Source: Nicotiana tabacum (lineage: Eukaryota > Streptophyta > Magnoliopsida > Solanales > Solanaceae). From it: a stretch of DNA of 64,000 nt. Of this stretch, positions 21,554 through 34,339 are shown piece after piece (the stretch's first letter is position 1; the number at the start of each line of letters is the position of its first letter). The stretch lies in contig NC_134101.1 in the NCBI RefSeq assembly GCF_000715075.1, positions 22,746,822 through 22,810,821 of the forward strand, read 5' to 3'. The translations under genes and the position numbers were made by a program. The notes below the pieces were generated by a model. It was not told the DNA's origin, ran no database searches, and saw nothing but the letters and a program-made list of their open reading frames with translations.

Positions 21554-22038
21554 ATGGTGAGAACACGTACTGCTTCCTTAGCTGAGCAGTAACCAGATCC
21601 TCCAGTGGCACACATGGCAGGGGTCGAGGCCGAGGCCGTGCCAAAGACCGAGGTAGGGGCAGGGCTCAGCTTAGAGCCCGAGCAGCAGCCCCAGCAGTGG
21701 ACCCTGAGATAGATCTTGATGAGCAGGTTCCAGCCCAGACTGTTCCTGCCGGGCCAGCTCAGGTTCCGGAGGGGTTCATTGCCACCCCAGTACTTCAAGA
21801 CGCTTTGGTCTGTTTGGTGGGCCTTATGGAGAGTGTGGACCAGACTGGCGCATTTCCCATGGCGCCAGCAGTCTCTCAGGCTGGAGGAGGAGCCCAGACT
21901 CCCACTACGCTTAGCCAGCAAGCGTAGTTCATCCGGATGTTGCGGCACAGACCGGTGATGGATCAGCTATGTCTTCTGAGGCTTTGTGGAGATTGGACAG
22001 GTTTACCAAGCTCTTCCCACTTCACTTCAGTGGTGCTC
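21554..22038 (+). pseudogene. gag N-terminal part of the outer chromovirus
   Basis: Starts at the ATG 21554 ('MVRTRTASLAEQ'), 203 bp after the LTR, then meets a TAA at once. Other frames hold an Arg/Gly-rich stretch, 'QVPAQTVPAGPAQVPEGFI' and 'VLQDALVCLVGLMES', standard for gag of this group in Solanaceae. The reading then reaches 'LFPLHFSGA', where the inner element interrupts it. Confidence 0.85.
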
Positions 22039-25000
22039 TGTCACGACCACAAATTCCCTCCGTAGGATGTCGTGATGGCACCTTGTCTCTAAAGCCTATC
22101 AATGCGGAATAATAATAATAAATATCTGAAATAAATAAACTACAATTCAAATAATTTCAACTCCCAAAACCCGGTAGAAATAAGTCACAAGCTTCTAAGA
22201 ATTTATTCTCTATGTCTCTATACATTAGAGTTTAAATCAAATAAGGAATACAACATAGTAAGATAGAAGGGGACTCCGGAGTCTGCGGATGCTGCAGCTA
22301 GTTTACTGATGCATGATATGATAAGATGTACCCAGATCTGCACAAAAAGATATGCAGAAGCGTAGTATGCGTACACCACAGCAGTACCCAGTAAGTACCA
22401 AGCCTAACCTCGGTAGAGTAGTGACGAGGTCAGGTCAGGCCCTACTGGAGAATAAATAATGGCATGGTAAAATGTTTAAACAATATTATAAGATAAAATG
22501 ACAATGAAAATGAATCAAGTAGTATGTCACATTTAATTACATCAAATAATGGCAAATAAATACCTCGTGGAAACAAAACAGAATTCTTTTCAACTTTAAG
22601 AAAATCACAACAATAATCAAAGGCAACTGCGGCCATAAATCAATATCAACAAGGGCACTCCCGAGGTACCGCCTCGTAGTCCCAAATCATAAACAAATTC
22701 ACAATATCTCATTTCCTTATCTCACCGCGGGAGCCTTCACAATTTATTTTAAAGAAAACATTTTTTTTCCGAAATAGCATCCCGCGTTTTAGCCATCCTT
22801 ATCACACCGCATAACTTCTAGTAGTCACCCCTACTAGCCACGCGTATCAAGCCACCCTTATCTCATCGCATGCGTTTCAACACCCAGACCTTATACCACT
22901 GCATGCGTATCAATATCACAATATATCACAATTTGCACCTCAAGTGCCCAATATTTCAATTTTCCACGAAAAAGAATCTCACGAAAATATTCAAGAATAA
23001 ATAATTTTGGAAAATAATATTCCAAATTTTGGATACGTTGCTTCAATATCAAAATTTAAAAATGCAAATACTTTATATTAATAATATTTAATTTAAAGAA
23101 AATCAACCTTCAAATAATGCACAGTATGAAAGAAACCAAGTTAACAGGTAAAACAATTAGTAGAAAAAAGGCAAACAAATTTAAAATATATATCACAGAT
23201 CAATGATGAAGAATATAACAAGATAAAATAATTTAATAAATGCGCAACAATGATCTACACAATTTAAAAATATAATCTTTCACATTTAGCCCGTGTACAC
23301 ACTCGTCACCTCGTGTACACGACTTTCAACATATTTCAATAATCACATTAATATCAATTCTAGAGAAAATTTCCCCTACACAAGGTTAGACAAGTCACTT
23401 ACCTCGACTTGCTCCAATTTAACCAAGTATTATACTTTTTCCTCAATTTTTCGACTCCGATCGACTCGTATCTAGTCATAATTAATTTATTATACTCAAC
23501 AAAAATTATAGCAATCAATTTCATAAGAAAATATTACATTTTCATTAAAATCCGAAATTAGCTCAAAATTTGCCCGTGGGGCCCACATCTCGGAATCCGG
23601 CGAAACTTATAAAATCCAATAACCTATTCAATTACGAGTCCACCCATACCAATTTTACCAAAATCCGATAACAACTCGACCTCCAAATCTTAAATTTTTG
23701 TTTTATGGAAGATTTTGCAAAAATCTTGATTTTTCTTCCATAAATTTACGGATTCATGATGTAAATGAGTATGGAATCATGAAATATAATCAATATAGGA
23801 TAAGGAACACTTACCCCAATGTTTTTCCGTGAAAATCGCCCAAAAATCGCCCAAGAACCGTGCTCCAAAAATCTCAAACGAAATGAATGAAATGACCATT
23901 TTTGGTCCTTAAGTTTCTGCCAATCCGTCACTAAAAGTCCATTTTTCGTCACTAAAAGTTCACCAGAAATAGCTCTACCAGTCTTTTTTCAATTGATCAT
24001 AACTTTATGTACAAATGTCCAAATGAAAAATAGTTTAACTTTCTGGAAACTAGAATCAACCGACTACAACTTTCATGTTTTACAACTTTTCTGATTCATT
24101 ATGAATTTCGAGATATAAGCTTCCAAAGTCGGGTCCATGCATAAGAATTTCTGGCAAAACTGCTCTACCAGTCTTCATTCAATCCATCATAACTTTCTGT
24201 ACAAATATTCAAATAATAAATGGTTTAACTTTATGGAATGTAGAAACAAACGACTACAACTTTCATGTTCTGAAAAGTTTCCGATTCCCTATGAATTACG
24301 AGATATAAGCTTCCAAACTTGGTTCCACACACCAGAAATTTCTGGCGAAATTTCTGCAAATTTCCAGCAACCTTCTTTGTCCGAAATCCATTCTGTTTAC
24401 CTTCCGAATTCCACCCGAGACCTTCGGGACCTTAACCAATTATTCCAACATGTCCCAAAATACAATACGAACTTAATCAAGGCTTCAAATCACATCAAAC
24501 AACATCAAAACGACTAATCGCACCTCAAATCAAAATCTATGAACTTTGAACTTTTAATTTCTACAAACAACACCGGAACCTATCAAATCCAGTCCAATTG
24601 ACCTCATTTTGCACGCAAGTCATATATGACATAACGGATCTATGAAAATTTTCAGAATCGGATTTCGACCCCGATATCAAAAAGTCAACCCCTCGGTCAT
24701 TTGCACATAATTCGACATCCGATCACTATTTGAACTTAAACTTTAAATTGTTTATCAAAATTCCATATCTCGGGCTAGGGACCTCGGAATTTGATTCCGG
24801 GCATACACCTAAGTCCCAAATCACGATACGGACCTACCGGAACTATCAAAATACTAATCCAACTCCATTTCCTCAAAATGTTGACCAAAGTCAACTCAGT
24901 TGAGTTTTAAAGCTCTAATTCACATTTTAATCCATTTTCACCTGAAAACTTTTCGAAAAATTTTATGGACTGCACACGCAAGTCGAGGAATGATAAATAG

Positions 25001-25066
25001 TGATTTTTGAGGACTTAGAACACAAAATTATTATTAAATTTAAAGATGACATTTTGGGTCATCATA
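22039..25066 (-). repeat. 3' LTR of the inner chromovirus
   Basis: 3,028 bp, closely matching 29746-32783. Compared with that copy it lacks a ~30-bp piece near 22290 and a ~125-bp piece near 24692, but keeps a segment around 23940-24130 that the other copy has largely lost. Its inner end reads ATCATA instead of ATCACA, so the terminal TG on the minus strand has become TA. Downstream, 'ttttagaggtggagaa' on the minus strand (25067-25082) is the polypurine tract. Confidence 0.9.
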
Positions 25067-26440
25067 TTCTCCACCTCTAAAACAAACGTTCGTCCTCGAA
25101 CGGAGTTAGAAAAAGTACCTAAGCTGGTGAATAAGTGTGGATAACAACTACATAAATCATGCTCGACCTCCCAAGTCGCCTCCTCGACCGGATGACCCCT
25201 CCACTGAACCTTTACGGAAGCAATATTCTTTGACCTCAGCTTTCGAACCTGCCTATCTAAAATAGCCACTGGTTCCTCAACATAAGATAGATCCTTGTCC
25301 AACTGAATCGAACTGAAGTCTAACACATGAGACGGATCGTCGTGATATTTCCGAATCTTAGAAACATGGAATACCGGATGAACCGCAAAAAGACTAGGTG
25401 GTAGTGCAAGTCTGTAAGCCACCTCTCTAACTCTCTCAAGAATCTCAAAAGACCCAATATACCTAGGGCTCAACTTTCCCTTCTTCCCGAACCTCATCAC
25501 ACACTTCATAGGCGAAACCCGGAGCAATACCCGCTCACCAATCATGAATGCAACATCACGAACCTTCCGATTCGCATAACTCTTCTGTCTAGATTGGGTT
25601 GTACGACGTCAATCCTGAATCAACTTAACCTTTTCCAGGGCATCCTGAACCAAGTCTGTACCCAATAGCCTAGCCTCACCCAGTTCGAACCAACCCACTG
25701 GGGACCGACATCGCTTACCATACAAGGCCTCATATGGAGCCATTTGAATGCTTGACTGGTAACTATTGTTGTAAGCAAACTATGCAAGTGGTAAGAACTG
25801 ATTCCAAGCACCCCCAAAATCTATCACACACGCACGAAGCATATCCTCATGTATCTGAATAGTGCATTCGGACTGCCCGTCCGTCTGAGGGTGAAATGTT
25901 GTACTCAACTCTACCCGAGTACTCAACTCACGTTGTACTGCCCTCCAGAACCGTGATGTAAACTGCGTACCCCGGTCAGAGATGATAGATACCGATACGC
26001 CGTGAAATCTAAAAATCTTGAGAATATAGATTCGAGCCAACTGCTCGAAAGAGTAGGTAGTCATCATAGGATTGCAATGAGCTGACTTGGTCAATCTATC
26101 CACAATCACCCAAGCTGCATTGAACTTCCTCTGAGTCCGTGGGAGCCCAACAATGAAATCCATAGTGATCCTCTCCCATTTCCATTCTGGAATCTCTTAC
26201 TTCTGAAGCAATCCACTCGGCTGTTGATGCTCATATTTCACTTGTTGACAATTTAGACACCGAGCTACATACTCCACTATGCCTTTCTTCATCTTCATCC
26301 ACCAAAAATGTTGCCTCAAGTCCTGCTACATCTTCGTAGCACCCGGATGTATGGAGTACCGCTGAACTGTGAGCCTCCTGGAGAATCAATTCAAGAAAAC
26401 CATCTACATTAGGCACACACAACCTGCCCTGCATCCGTAA
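25067..26440 (-). pseudogene. Integrase with chromodomain, inner chromovirus (broken)
   Basis: Minus-strand pieces, in order: the catalytic core at 25780-26163 with 'WVIVDRLTKSAH' (first Asp), 'SIISDRGTQF' (second Asp) and 'HPQTDGQSE' (Glu), so the DDE triad is intact here; 'YEALYGKRC'-type sequence near 25700; then 'RVLLRVSPMK' and 'FGKKGKLSPRYIG' (25430-25545), 'HPVFHVSKIRKYH', and a chromodomain ('VKVQWRGHPVEEATWEVE') at about 25165-25230. The N-terminal zinc-binding part is at 26231-26440. At least two stops (for example near 25603) separate the pieces. The chromodomain is thought to guide insertion to heterochromatin. Confidence 0.87.
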
Positions 26441-26556
26441 TACACCATCATCTCCAATTACGACTTCTTTGGCATCACTATGCTGAACTGTATCCTTAAG
26501 ACAAGCAAATGGTGGTCATCATACTGACGCTCCCTGATACGATCATAAAGAGAAGA

Positions 26557-27157
26557 CTAAGAAACCACACAAGCCAAAACTCGACTCGGCTCGAAAACAT
26601 CCAATCTGACAAACTGGTTGGCCAAGGACAAAGGCCTCTCTGCTACCGGTAAATATGCTAAGCTTCCCAAATTCTTCGACTTACGACTCAAGGCATAGGC
26701 CACTACATTGGCCTTCCCAGGATGATAGAAAATGGAGATATCATAATCCTTAAGCAACTCCAACCATCTCCGCTGCCACAAATTAAGATCCTTCTATTTA
26801 AACAGATGTTGTAGACTTCGGTGATCGGTGTAGACCTCATAATGGACACCGTACAAATAATGCCGCCAAATTCTTCAAGGCACGAACAATAGCTGCTAAC
26901 TCAAGGCCGTGGACCAATTTCTTTTTCTCCTGTACCTTTAACTGTCTAGACGCGTAGGCAATCACCCTACCATCTTGCATCAACATCACGCCGAGACCAA
27001 TACACAATGTGTCACAATACACAGTATAAGACCTTGAACCTGTAAGTAATACCAACGCTTGTGTCGGAGTCAAAGTGATCTTGAGCTTCTGAAAGCTCAA
27101 CTCACACTCGTCTGACCCTGTAAATGGGGCACCCTCTTGGATCAATTTGGTCTTAAT
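26557..27157 (-). pseudogene. RT connection and RNase H remnant, inner chromovirus
   Basis: The segment 26837-27145 has 'FTGSDECELSFQKLK', 'SYTVYCDTLCIGLGVMLM' (first RNase H Asp) and '[11 protein letters not shown]'; 26557-26781 has '[19 protein letters not shown]' and 'ALSRKS', the end of RNase H. Homology stops at about 27157, and the RT palm with FIDD is missing. Confidence 0.85.
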
Positions 27158-28000
27158 AGTTGTTCATAATCAATTACAGAATCGTCATTTAACCTCATGT
27201 TAACAAAAATCTCGTTGTAAACCTTCACAATACTGATAACTAGATGCGAGGCATTAATAACTCATAATTATTTATCCGAATTAATGAGTCACATTTAACG
27301 TCACCTAGGCGGGCACCTACCTCGTAGGTTAAAAATTAATAATTACAACACGAATTTGACAATTATGCACAGAGAATTTCATATAAAAATTTTCAAATAA
27401 GCCTAACAGGCATGACTCCCTATTAGTACTATAGTACAAATTTAATTTCACAAGGGAGAACTTAAACACAAGAATTTTTCTCACAAGGATCTCGTCCTTA
27501 TATAACTTCCACCGCAGCTCGTAGCCCGGTTTAAACATATCAATTTATATAAAAATGTGAGGATCTCATCCTCAGTTCTGAATCACAAGTAATATGCACA
27601 TCGTGCCAATTGAAAATTTCCATTTTCTCCTTTTAAATAATTTCGGTTACACCAAATCACAACACATAATGAACCCCACACCGATAGGGCATATAATTCA
27701 CAATTTGCAATTAATTATTCGTAATTTACATCAAAAATTACCGAAATGAGTAACAGAAAGCCACATTTAGCCTCGCAGCTCTTATTAGTGACCAACACGA
27801 AATGATAGGCGTTTTTATCTCCATAAAATCTCCCAACAAGGGTAAACACAAAAGTAGATTATAGAATTATGAAGCTCACTCATAAGTGGAGCACAATAGG
27901 AGGACTCGTTTCGATATTGAGAACCGAATCAAGTTAAGGAAATTATTCCTTTATATTAAATCGAGGTCGTACCTGTAGCGACACCATCTGATGTAGCGAC
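27158..28000. other. Unassigned AT-rich filler replacing RT and protease of the inner element
   Basis: No coding similarity on either strand. The sequence style (short AT-rich phrases, 'gtgaggatctcatcctc') resembles LTR DNA of some gypsy family, so it may be a fragment of another element, but no TG/CA ends or target duplications were found. Confidence 0.4.
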
Positions 28001-28080
28001 CTCTATCATACCGTAAAACAATTATATCAACGGCTGGGTCTCCACCTCTAGGACGCCTTCTACCCGTTTGTCCTCCACCC

Positions 28081-29720
28081 CTAACTGGTCATGTGGGTGG
28101 TGTAGTAACTGCAATGGGGCACGTAGCCTGAGTGATTTGATGAAATAAGTCTCTCCCAAGTTTGGGACAATTTTCTCATAATGTACCTAGTATCACCGTA
28201 TTCATAACAACCCCTTTGCGGGTTAGGCTGCTCATATTGAGTCTGTGCCAGATAACTGGAATAAACATTGTAGGAAATCATGTCGGTGGTGCATTAAAAG
28301 AACTTACTGGAGCACCCCGAGTAATCCGATTTGTGGACTGGGCTGGCCGACTGCCCGAGCCCCCGCCATAATGATTTATACTTGCAGAGTAGAATCCACT
28401 GAATCCCCAGAACCTCGAGACGTCTTGGTCTCCTTAGTTTCCTTTTTCCTCACCCCGAACACATTCTAATATCTTGGTAATTTGTATAACTAGCATAAAT
28501 GAAGTATCAGCTTGTAGCTCCCGAGTCGTACAAAATTTTACGATCATAATTGAGTCCTTTAATGAGTCTATGGACTCGCCCTCTGGCTGTAGAAAGCAAA
28601 GTAGGAGTATGACGGGCTAACTTATTGAACTTGATGGAATATTCTGACACCGTCAATAGTGACCTGACGCAACTGTTCAAACCCTATGGCCACGCATTAC
28701 GGAGAGTCCGGGAAACAAACTCCTTCAAAAGCATTTCTGATAACTGATCCAAGTGGGCGGTGTTGCATTGGCTGGTCTGCCCTCTTCATAGGCTTGCCAC
28801 GAACACTGGTGGAGAATTATCTCTCCCAAGGCAAATTTCTTCTTTTGTTATGCTGACTCAACACTGTTGAGCTGACCAATTTCTTAACATACTCTTCGAT
28901 TCTTCTTTGGGGTAACCCTTACCCCTATTTATACACAACGATCACAAAAGTAGAGCTCCATACAGACAAATCTTATCACGAACCACATAGTCCAGACTCT
29001 CGTCAACAAGTGTACTTCCTCCGAAGCACCCCAAAATCCGCAACAGTGACGTCCACGCTGAGTAGACCTTCTACAAATTTAGAGTTGTTTCTATAACTCC
29101 TTTGGTATTGAAGTATAGGATTATTAAGGAGGCGGACATACCGCAAGTCCCAACCTTATCCTCTACAAAATCTCAGGTCTTAAACATGTGTAAATTTTAG
29201 GGAACGTTTCACTACCATATATATACATTTCAGGCCAAAACTAATATAACACATGACCCCGCAATCCACCCATTGGTAGTGGACTTCCCCCACTCGGCGC
29301 GAAGTCATAGGTCACAACGTCCGATGATCCACAATAATAACCTTCACAGCTTGTATAAATCAACCAGATGCCAACGTCTGTTGCACCCCCGCATGATTCA
29401 CTAGGTGATCTCTCAATACGCCCGCATCTTCAGTCGGAACCACACGTTGAGGCAATGTTTGAGCATCTCTGGCTCCCTCATAGTCCATCTACGGCATCAC
29501 GAACCGTCGACGCACAACTGATACCGAGTGCGCAATGTCATACACGAGTGGATACAAAAGAATATAAGATATATGTTTCAAGCTAAATCAAAGTCACACG
29601 ATAAAGAGTCAAATAAGTGAATATTTCCTAACAGTTCCATAGCCTCTCGAAGATAAGTACAGATGTCTCTGTACCAATCCGCAAGACTCTACTAAACCTG
29701 CTTGTGACTCATAACACCTA
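28081..29720 (-). pseudogene. gag remnant of the inner chromovirus
   Basis: The C-terminal part (28081-28281, minus) has 'RGCYEYGDTRYIM', a decayed CX2CX4HX4C zinc knuckle in which one Cys and the His are now Tyr. The rest to about 29720 is heavily broken. Position next to the PBS and 5' LTR supports gag. Confidence 0.65.
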
Positions 29721-29724
29721 CGAA

Positions 29725-29743
29725 CCTAGTGCTTTGATACCAA
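29725..29743 (-). other. Primer-binding site of the inner chromovirus
   Basis: Minus strand reads TTGGTATCAAAGCACTAGG 2 nt after the LTR end, an initiator-Met-type site with one change (AGAGC to AAAGC). Confidence 0.85.
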
Positions 29744-29745
29744 AT

Positions 29746-32700
29746 TGTCACGACCACAAATTCCCTCCGTAGGATGTCGTGATGGCACCTTGTCTCTAAG
29801 ACTAGGTAAGCCTATCAATGCGGAATAATAATAATAAATATCTAAAATAAATAAACTACAATTCAAATAATTTCAACTCCCAAAACCCGGTAGAAATAAG
29901 TCACAAGCTTCTAAGAATTTATTCTCTATGTCTCTATACATCAGAGTCTAAAGCAAATAAGGAAGACAACATAGTAAGATAGAAGGGGACTCCGGAGTCT
30001 GCGGACGCTAGCAGATATACCTCGAAGTCTCCTCGTACAGCTAGTTTACTGATGCATGGTCTGATAAGATGTACCTGGATCTGCACAAAAAGATGTGCAG
30101 AAGCGTAGTATGAGTACACCACATCGGTACCCAGTAAGTACCAAGCCTAATCTCGGTAGAGTAGTGACGAGGTCAGGTCAGGCCCTACTGGAGAATAAAT
30201 AATGGCATGGAAAAATGTTTAAATAATATTATAAGATAAAATGACAATGAAAATGAATCAAGTAGTATGTCATATTTAATTACATCAAATAATGGAAAAT
30301 AAATACCTCGTGAAAACAAAACAGAATTCTTTTCAACTTTAAGAAAATCACAACAATAATCAAAGGCAACTGCGGCCATAAATCAATATCAACAAGGACA
30401 CTCCCGAGGTACCGCCTCGTAGTCCCAAATCATAAACAAATTCACAATATCTCATTTTCTTATCTCACCGTGGGAGACTTCACAATTTATTTAAAGAAAA
30501 CATTTTTTTCCGAACTAGCATCCCGCGTTTTAGCCACCCTTATCATACCGCATGACTTCTAGTAGTCACCCCTACTAGCCACGCGTATCAAGCTACCCTT
30601 ATCTCACCGCATGCGTTTCAACACCCAAACCTTATACCACTGCATGCATATCAATATCACAATATATCACAATTTGCACCTCAAGTGCCCAATATTTCAA
30701 TTTTCCACGAAAAATAATCTCACGAAAATATTCAAGAATAAATAATTCAGGAAAATAATATTCAAAATTTTTAATACGTTGCTTCAATATCAAAATTTAA
30801 AAATGTCAAATACTTTATATTAATAATATATAATTTAAAGAAAATCAACCTTCAAATAATGCACAGTATGAAAGAAACCAAGTTTCAATTAAACAGGTAA
30901 AACAATTAGCAGGAAAAAGGCAAACAAATTTAAAATATATATCACAAATCAATGATGAAGAATATAACAAGATAAAATAATTTAATAAATGCGCAACAAT
31001 GATCTATACAATTTAAAAATATAATCTTTCACAGTTAGCCCGTATACACACTCGTTATCTCGTGTAACCGACTTTCAACATATTTCAATAATCACATTAA
31101 TATCAATTCTAGGGAAAATTCCCCCCACACAAGGTTAGACAAGTCACTTACCTCGACTTGCTCCAATTAAACCAAGTATTATGTATTTTCCTCCATTTTC
31201 CGACTCCGATCGACTAGCATCTAGTCATAATTAATTCGATACAGTCAACAAAAATTATAGTAATCAATTTCATAAGAAAATATTACATTTTCATTAAAAT
31301 CCGAGATTAGCTCAAAATTTGTCCGTGGGGCCCACATCTCAGAATCCGGCGAAACTTAGAAAATCCGACAACCCATTCAATTACGAGTCCACCCATATCA
31401 ATTTTACCAAAATCCGATAACAACTCGACCTCCAAATCTTAAATTTTTGTTTTTGGAAGATTTTGCAAAAATCTTGTTTTTTCTTCCATAAATTCACGGA
31501 TTCATGATGTAAATGAGTATGGAATCATGAAATATAATCAATATAGGATAAGGAACACTTACCCCAATATTTTCCCGTGAAAATCGCCCAAGAACCGTGC
31601 TCCAAAAATCCCAAACGAAATGAATGAAATGACCATTTTTGGTCCTTAAGTATCTGCTCTACCAGCCTTCCTTCAATTGATCATAACTTTATGTACAAAT
31701 GTCCAAATGAATATAAGCTTCCAAAGTCAGCTCCATGCATTAGAATTTCTGGCAAAACTGCTCTACTAGCCTTCATTCAGTCCATCATAACTTTCTGTAC
31801 AAGTATCCAAGTAATGAATGATTTAACTTTATGGAAACTAGAAACAAACGACTACAACTTTCAAGATTTGAAAATTTTCCGATTCCTTATGAATTACGAG
31901 ATATAAGCCTCCAAAGTTGGCTCCACACACCCGAAATTTCTGCAAATTTCCAGCAACTTTCTTTGTCCGAAATCCATTCCGTTTACCTTCCGAATTCCAC
32001 ATGAGACCTTCGGAAACTTAACCAATTATTCCAACATGTCCCAAAATATAATACGAACTTAGTCGAGGCTTCAAACTACATCAAACAATATCAAAACGAC
32101 TAATCGCACCTCAAATCAAAATCTATGAACTTTGAACTTTTAATTTCTACAAACAACACCGGAACCTATCAAATCCAGTCCAAGTGACCTCAAATTTTGC
32201 ACGCAAGTCATAAATGACATAACGGATCTATTTTCAGAATCGGATTTTGACCCCGATATCAAAAAGTCAACCCCTCGGTCAAACTTCCCAAAAAATTCAA
32301 CTTTCGGCATTACAAGCCTAATTCTACTACGGACATCCAAATAAAATTCTGATCACGCTCCTAAGTCCAAAATCACCATACGGAGCTGTTGGAATCATTA
32401 AAATTCTATTCCGGGGTCATTTACACATAATTCGACATCCGGTCACTATTTGCACTTAAACTTTAAATTTTTCATCAAAATTCCATATCTCGAGCTAGGG
32501 ACCTCGGAATTTGATTCCGGGCATACACCTAAGTCCCAAATCACTATATGGACCTACCAGAACTGTCAAAATACTAATCCGAGTCCGTTTGCTCAAAATG
32601 ACCAAAGTCAACTCAGTTGAGTTTTAAAGCTCTAATTCATATTTTAATCCATTTTCACCTAAACAAATTTCGGAAAATTTTACGGACTGGACACGTAAGT

Positions 32701-32783
32701 CAAGGAATGATAAATAGTGCTTTTTGAGGTCTTAGAACACAAAATTATTATTAAATTTAAAGATGACATTTTGGATCATCACA
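29746..32783 (-). repeat. 5' LTR of the inner chromovirus
   Basis: 3,038 bp with intact TG...CA ends. Nearly colinear with 22039-25066 apart from indels in both copies. Followed on the right by the TGCTC duplication and the continued gag of the outer element. Confidence 0.92.
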
Positions 32784-32788
32784 TGCTC

Positions 32789-33780
32789 CTTCAGAGGATC
32801 CCCAGGAGTATCTTGACTGCTGTCACGAGGTTCTATGGAATATGGGTATAGTGGAGACCAATGGGGTCGACTTTGCTGCATTTCAGATGACTGGTTCCGC
32901 CAAGAAATGGTGGATAGATTATTTATTGACCAGATCAGCAAGGTCGCCTGCTCTTACTTGGGACTAATTCTATCAGCTCTTCAGAGAGAAGTTTCTGTCT
33001 TTCACATTGAGAGAGGAGCGTCATCGTCAGTTTGAGCATCTCCAGCAGGGCAGTATGACTGTTACTCAGTATGAGACCTGTTTTGTGGATTTGGCCCGTC
33101 ATGCTATTCTTCTGCTTCCCACCGAGAGAGAGAGGGTGAGGAGGTTTATTGATGGACTTGATCTACCTATCAGATTGCAAATGGCTAAGGAGACTAGGAG
33201 TGAGATTTCTTTCCAGGCGGCTGCTAATGTCACCAGACGAGTCGAGATGGTTCTTACTCAGGGAGGCCAGGGGTCTGACAAGAGACCTCGTTATTCCGGT
33301 GAGTTCAGCGGTGCCTCATCTAGAGGCAGGGATACTTTTGGTAGAGGCCATCCTCCCATGCCGTTTCATTCAGCACTCCAGGCATTCCACAGTACCTTAG
33401 GTGGTCGTGGCCCTCAGATGCATTATTCTGACCAGCTAGCCTACAGTGCACCACCAACTCCTGTTAGTGCACCTCCACTCCAGAGCTATCAGGGTGGTTA
33501 TTCAGGTCGACAGGGTCAGTTTCAGGGTCAACAGTCACAGCAGCCGAGGTTATGTTATACTTGTGGTGATCTGAGGTACATTGCTAGATTTTGCCCTTGG
33601 GCAACGGGCAGCTCACAACATCAGAGTTCTCGTGCCATGGTTCTGGCACCAGTTGCTGCACCACCAGCCCAGCCAGCCAGAGGCAGGGGTTAGCCAGCTA
33701 GAGGTAGAGGTCAGACTGTTAGAGGTGGAGGTCTGGCAGTTAGAGGTGGAGACAACCCAGCAATAGTCCATCCCAGGTAC
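32789..33780 (+). pseudogene. gag C-terminal part of the outer chromovirus
   Basis: Resumes right after the target duplication with 'SEDPQEYL' and goes on to 'GVDFAAFQMTGSAKKWW' and, in the 228-residue open segment 33007-33693, 'REERHRQFEHLQQGSMTV', 'RRFIDGLDLPIRLQMA', a Gln/Gly-rich linker and a zinc knuckle 'CYTCGDLRYIARFC', where the His of CX2CX4HX4C is Tyr. The segment ends at a TAG at 33691-33693, followed by Arg/Gly repeats. Confidence 0.88.
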
Positions 33781-33799
33781 GTAGTTCAAGGTGGTAGGG

Positions 33800-34330
33800 C
33801 CCAGCCCCAGTGTTATGCTTTCCCAGCCAGGCCTGAGGCCGAGTCATCTAACATTGTTATCACAGGTACTGTTTTAGTTTGCAATAGAGATGCTTCAGTT
33901 CTATTTGATCCGGGATATGTTTACTCCTATGTGTCATCCTATTTTGCTTTCTATTTGGTTGTGCCCCGTGATTCTTTGAGTGCTCCTGTGTATGTGTCCA
34001 CACCAGTAGGAGACGCTATTGTTGTGGATCATGTTTATCGTTCGTGTGTGGTCACCATTGGGAGTCTTGAGACTCATGTAGATCTTCTACTTCTCGATAT
34101 GGTTGATTTTGATGTCATACTGGGTATGGATTGGCTGTCACCTTATCATGCTATATTTGATTGTCACACCAAGACGGTGACCTTAGCCTTGCAGGGGTTG
34201 CCTCGATTAGAATGGAGAGGGACTCTTTGCCATTCTGCCAGTAGGGTTATCTCTTATGTGAAGGCTAGGCATATTGTTGAGAAGGGGTTATCTAGCTTAT
34301 TTTGCTTATGTCCGCGATTCTAGTGCGGAG
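33800..34330 (+). pseudogene. Aspartic protease region of the outer chromovirus
   Basis: 'ASVLFDPGYVYSYVSSYFA' holds the D-P-G active-site motif with the usual Ser-Thr after Gly changed to Tyr-Val; then 'LLLLDMVDFDVILGMDWLS', which is strongly conserved at the end of this protease. A frameshift near 34280 puts the following RT in another frame. Confidence 0.88.
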
Positions 34331-34339
34331 GTTCCTTAC

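Larger units (their letters stand above)
22039..32783 (-). mobile_element. Inner chromovirus (Tekay/Del type) nested in gag of the outer one
   Basis: The minus-strand element runs from TGTCACGACC at 22039 to GATCATCACA at 32783 and is flanked by the 5-bp duplication TGCTC (22034-22038 and 32784-32788). LTRs are 22039-25066 and 29746-32783. Inside, integrase with chromodomain and RNase H remnants are recognisable, but protease and most of RT have been replaced by about 0.85 kb of unrelated DNA (27158-28000), and gag is decayed. Total 10,745 bp. Confidence 0.93.

Noticed and set aside
33149..33766. Second-frame ORFs within gag of the outer chromovirus
   Set aside because: Shadows of the gag frame at 33007-33693.
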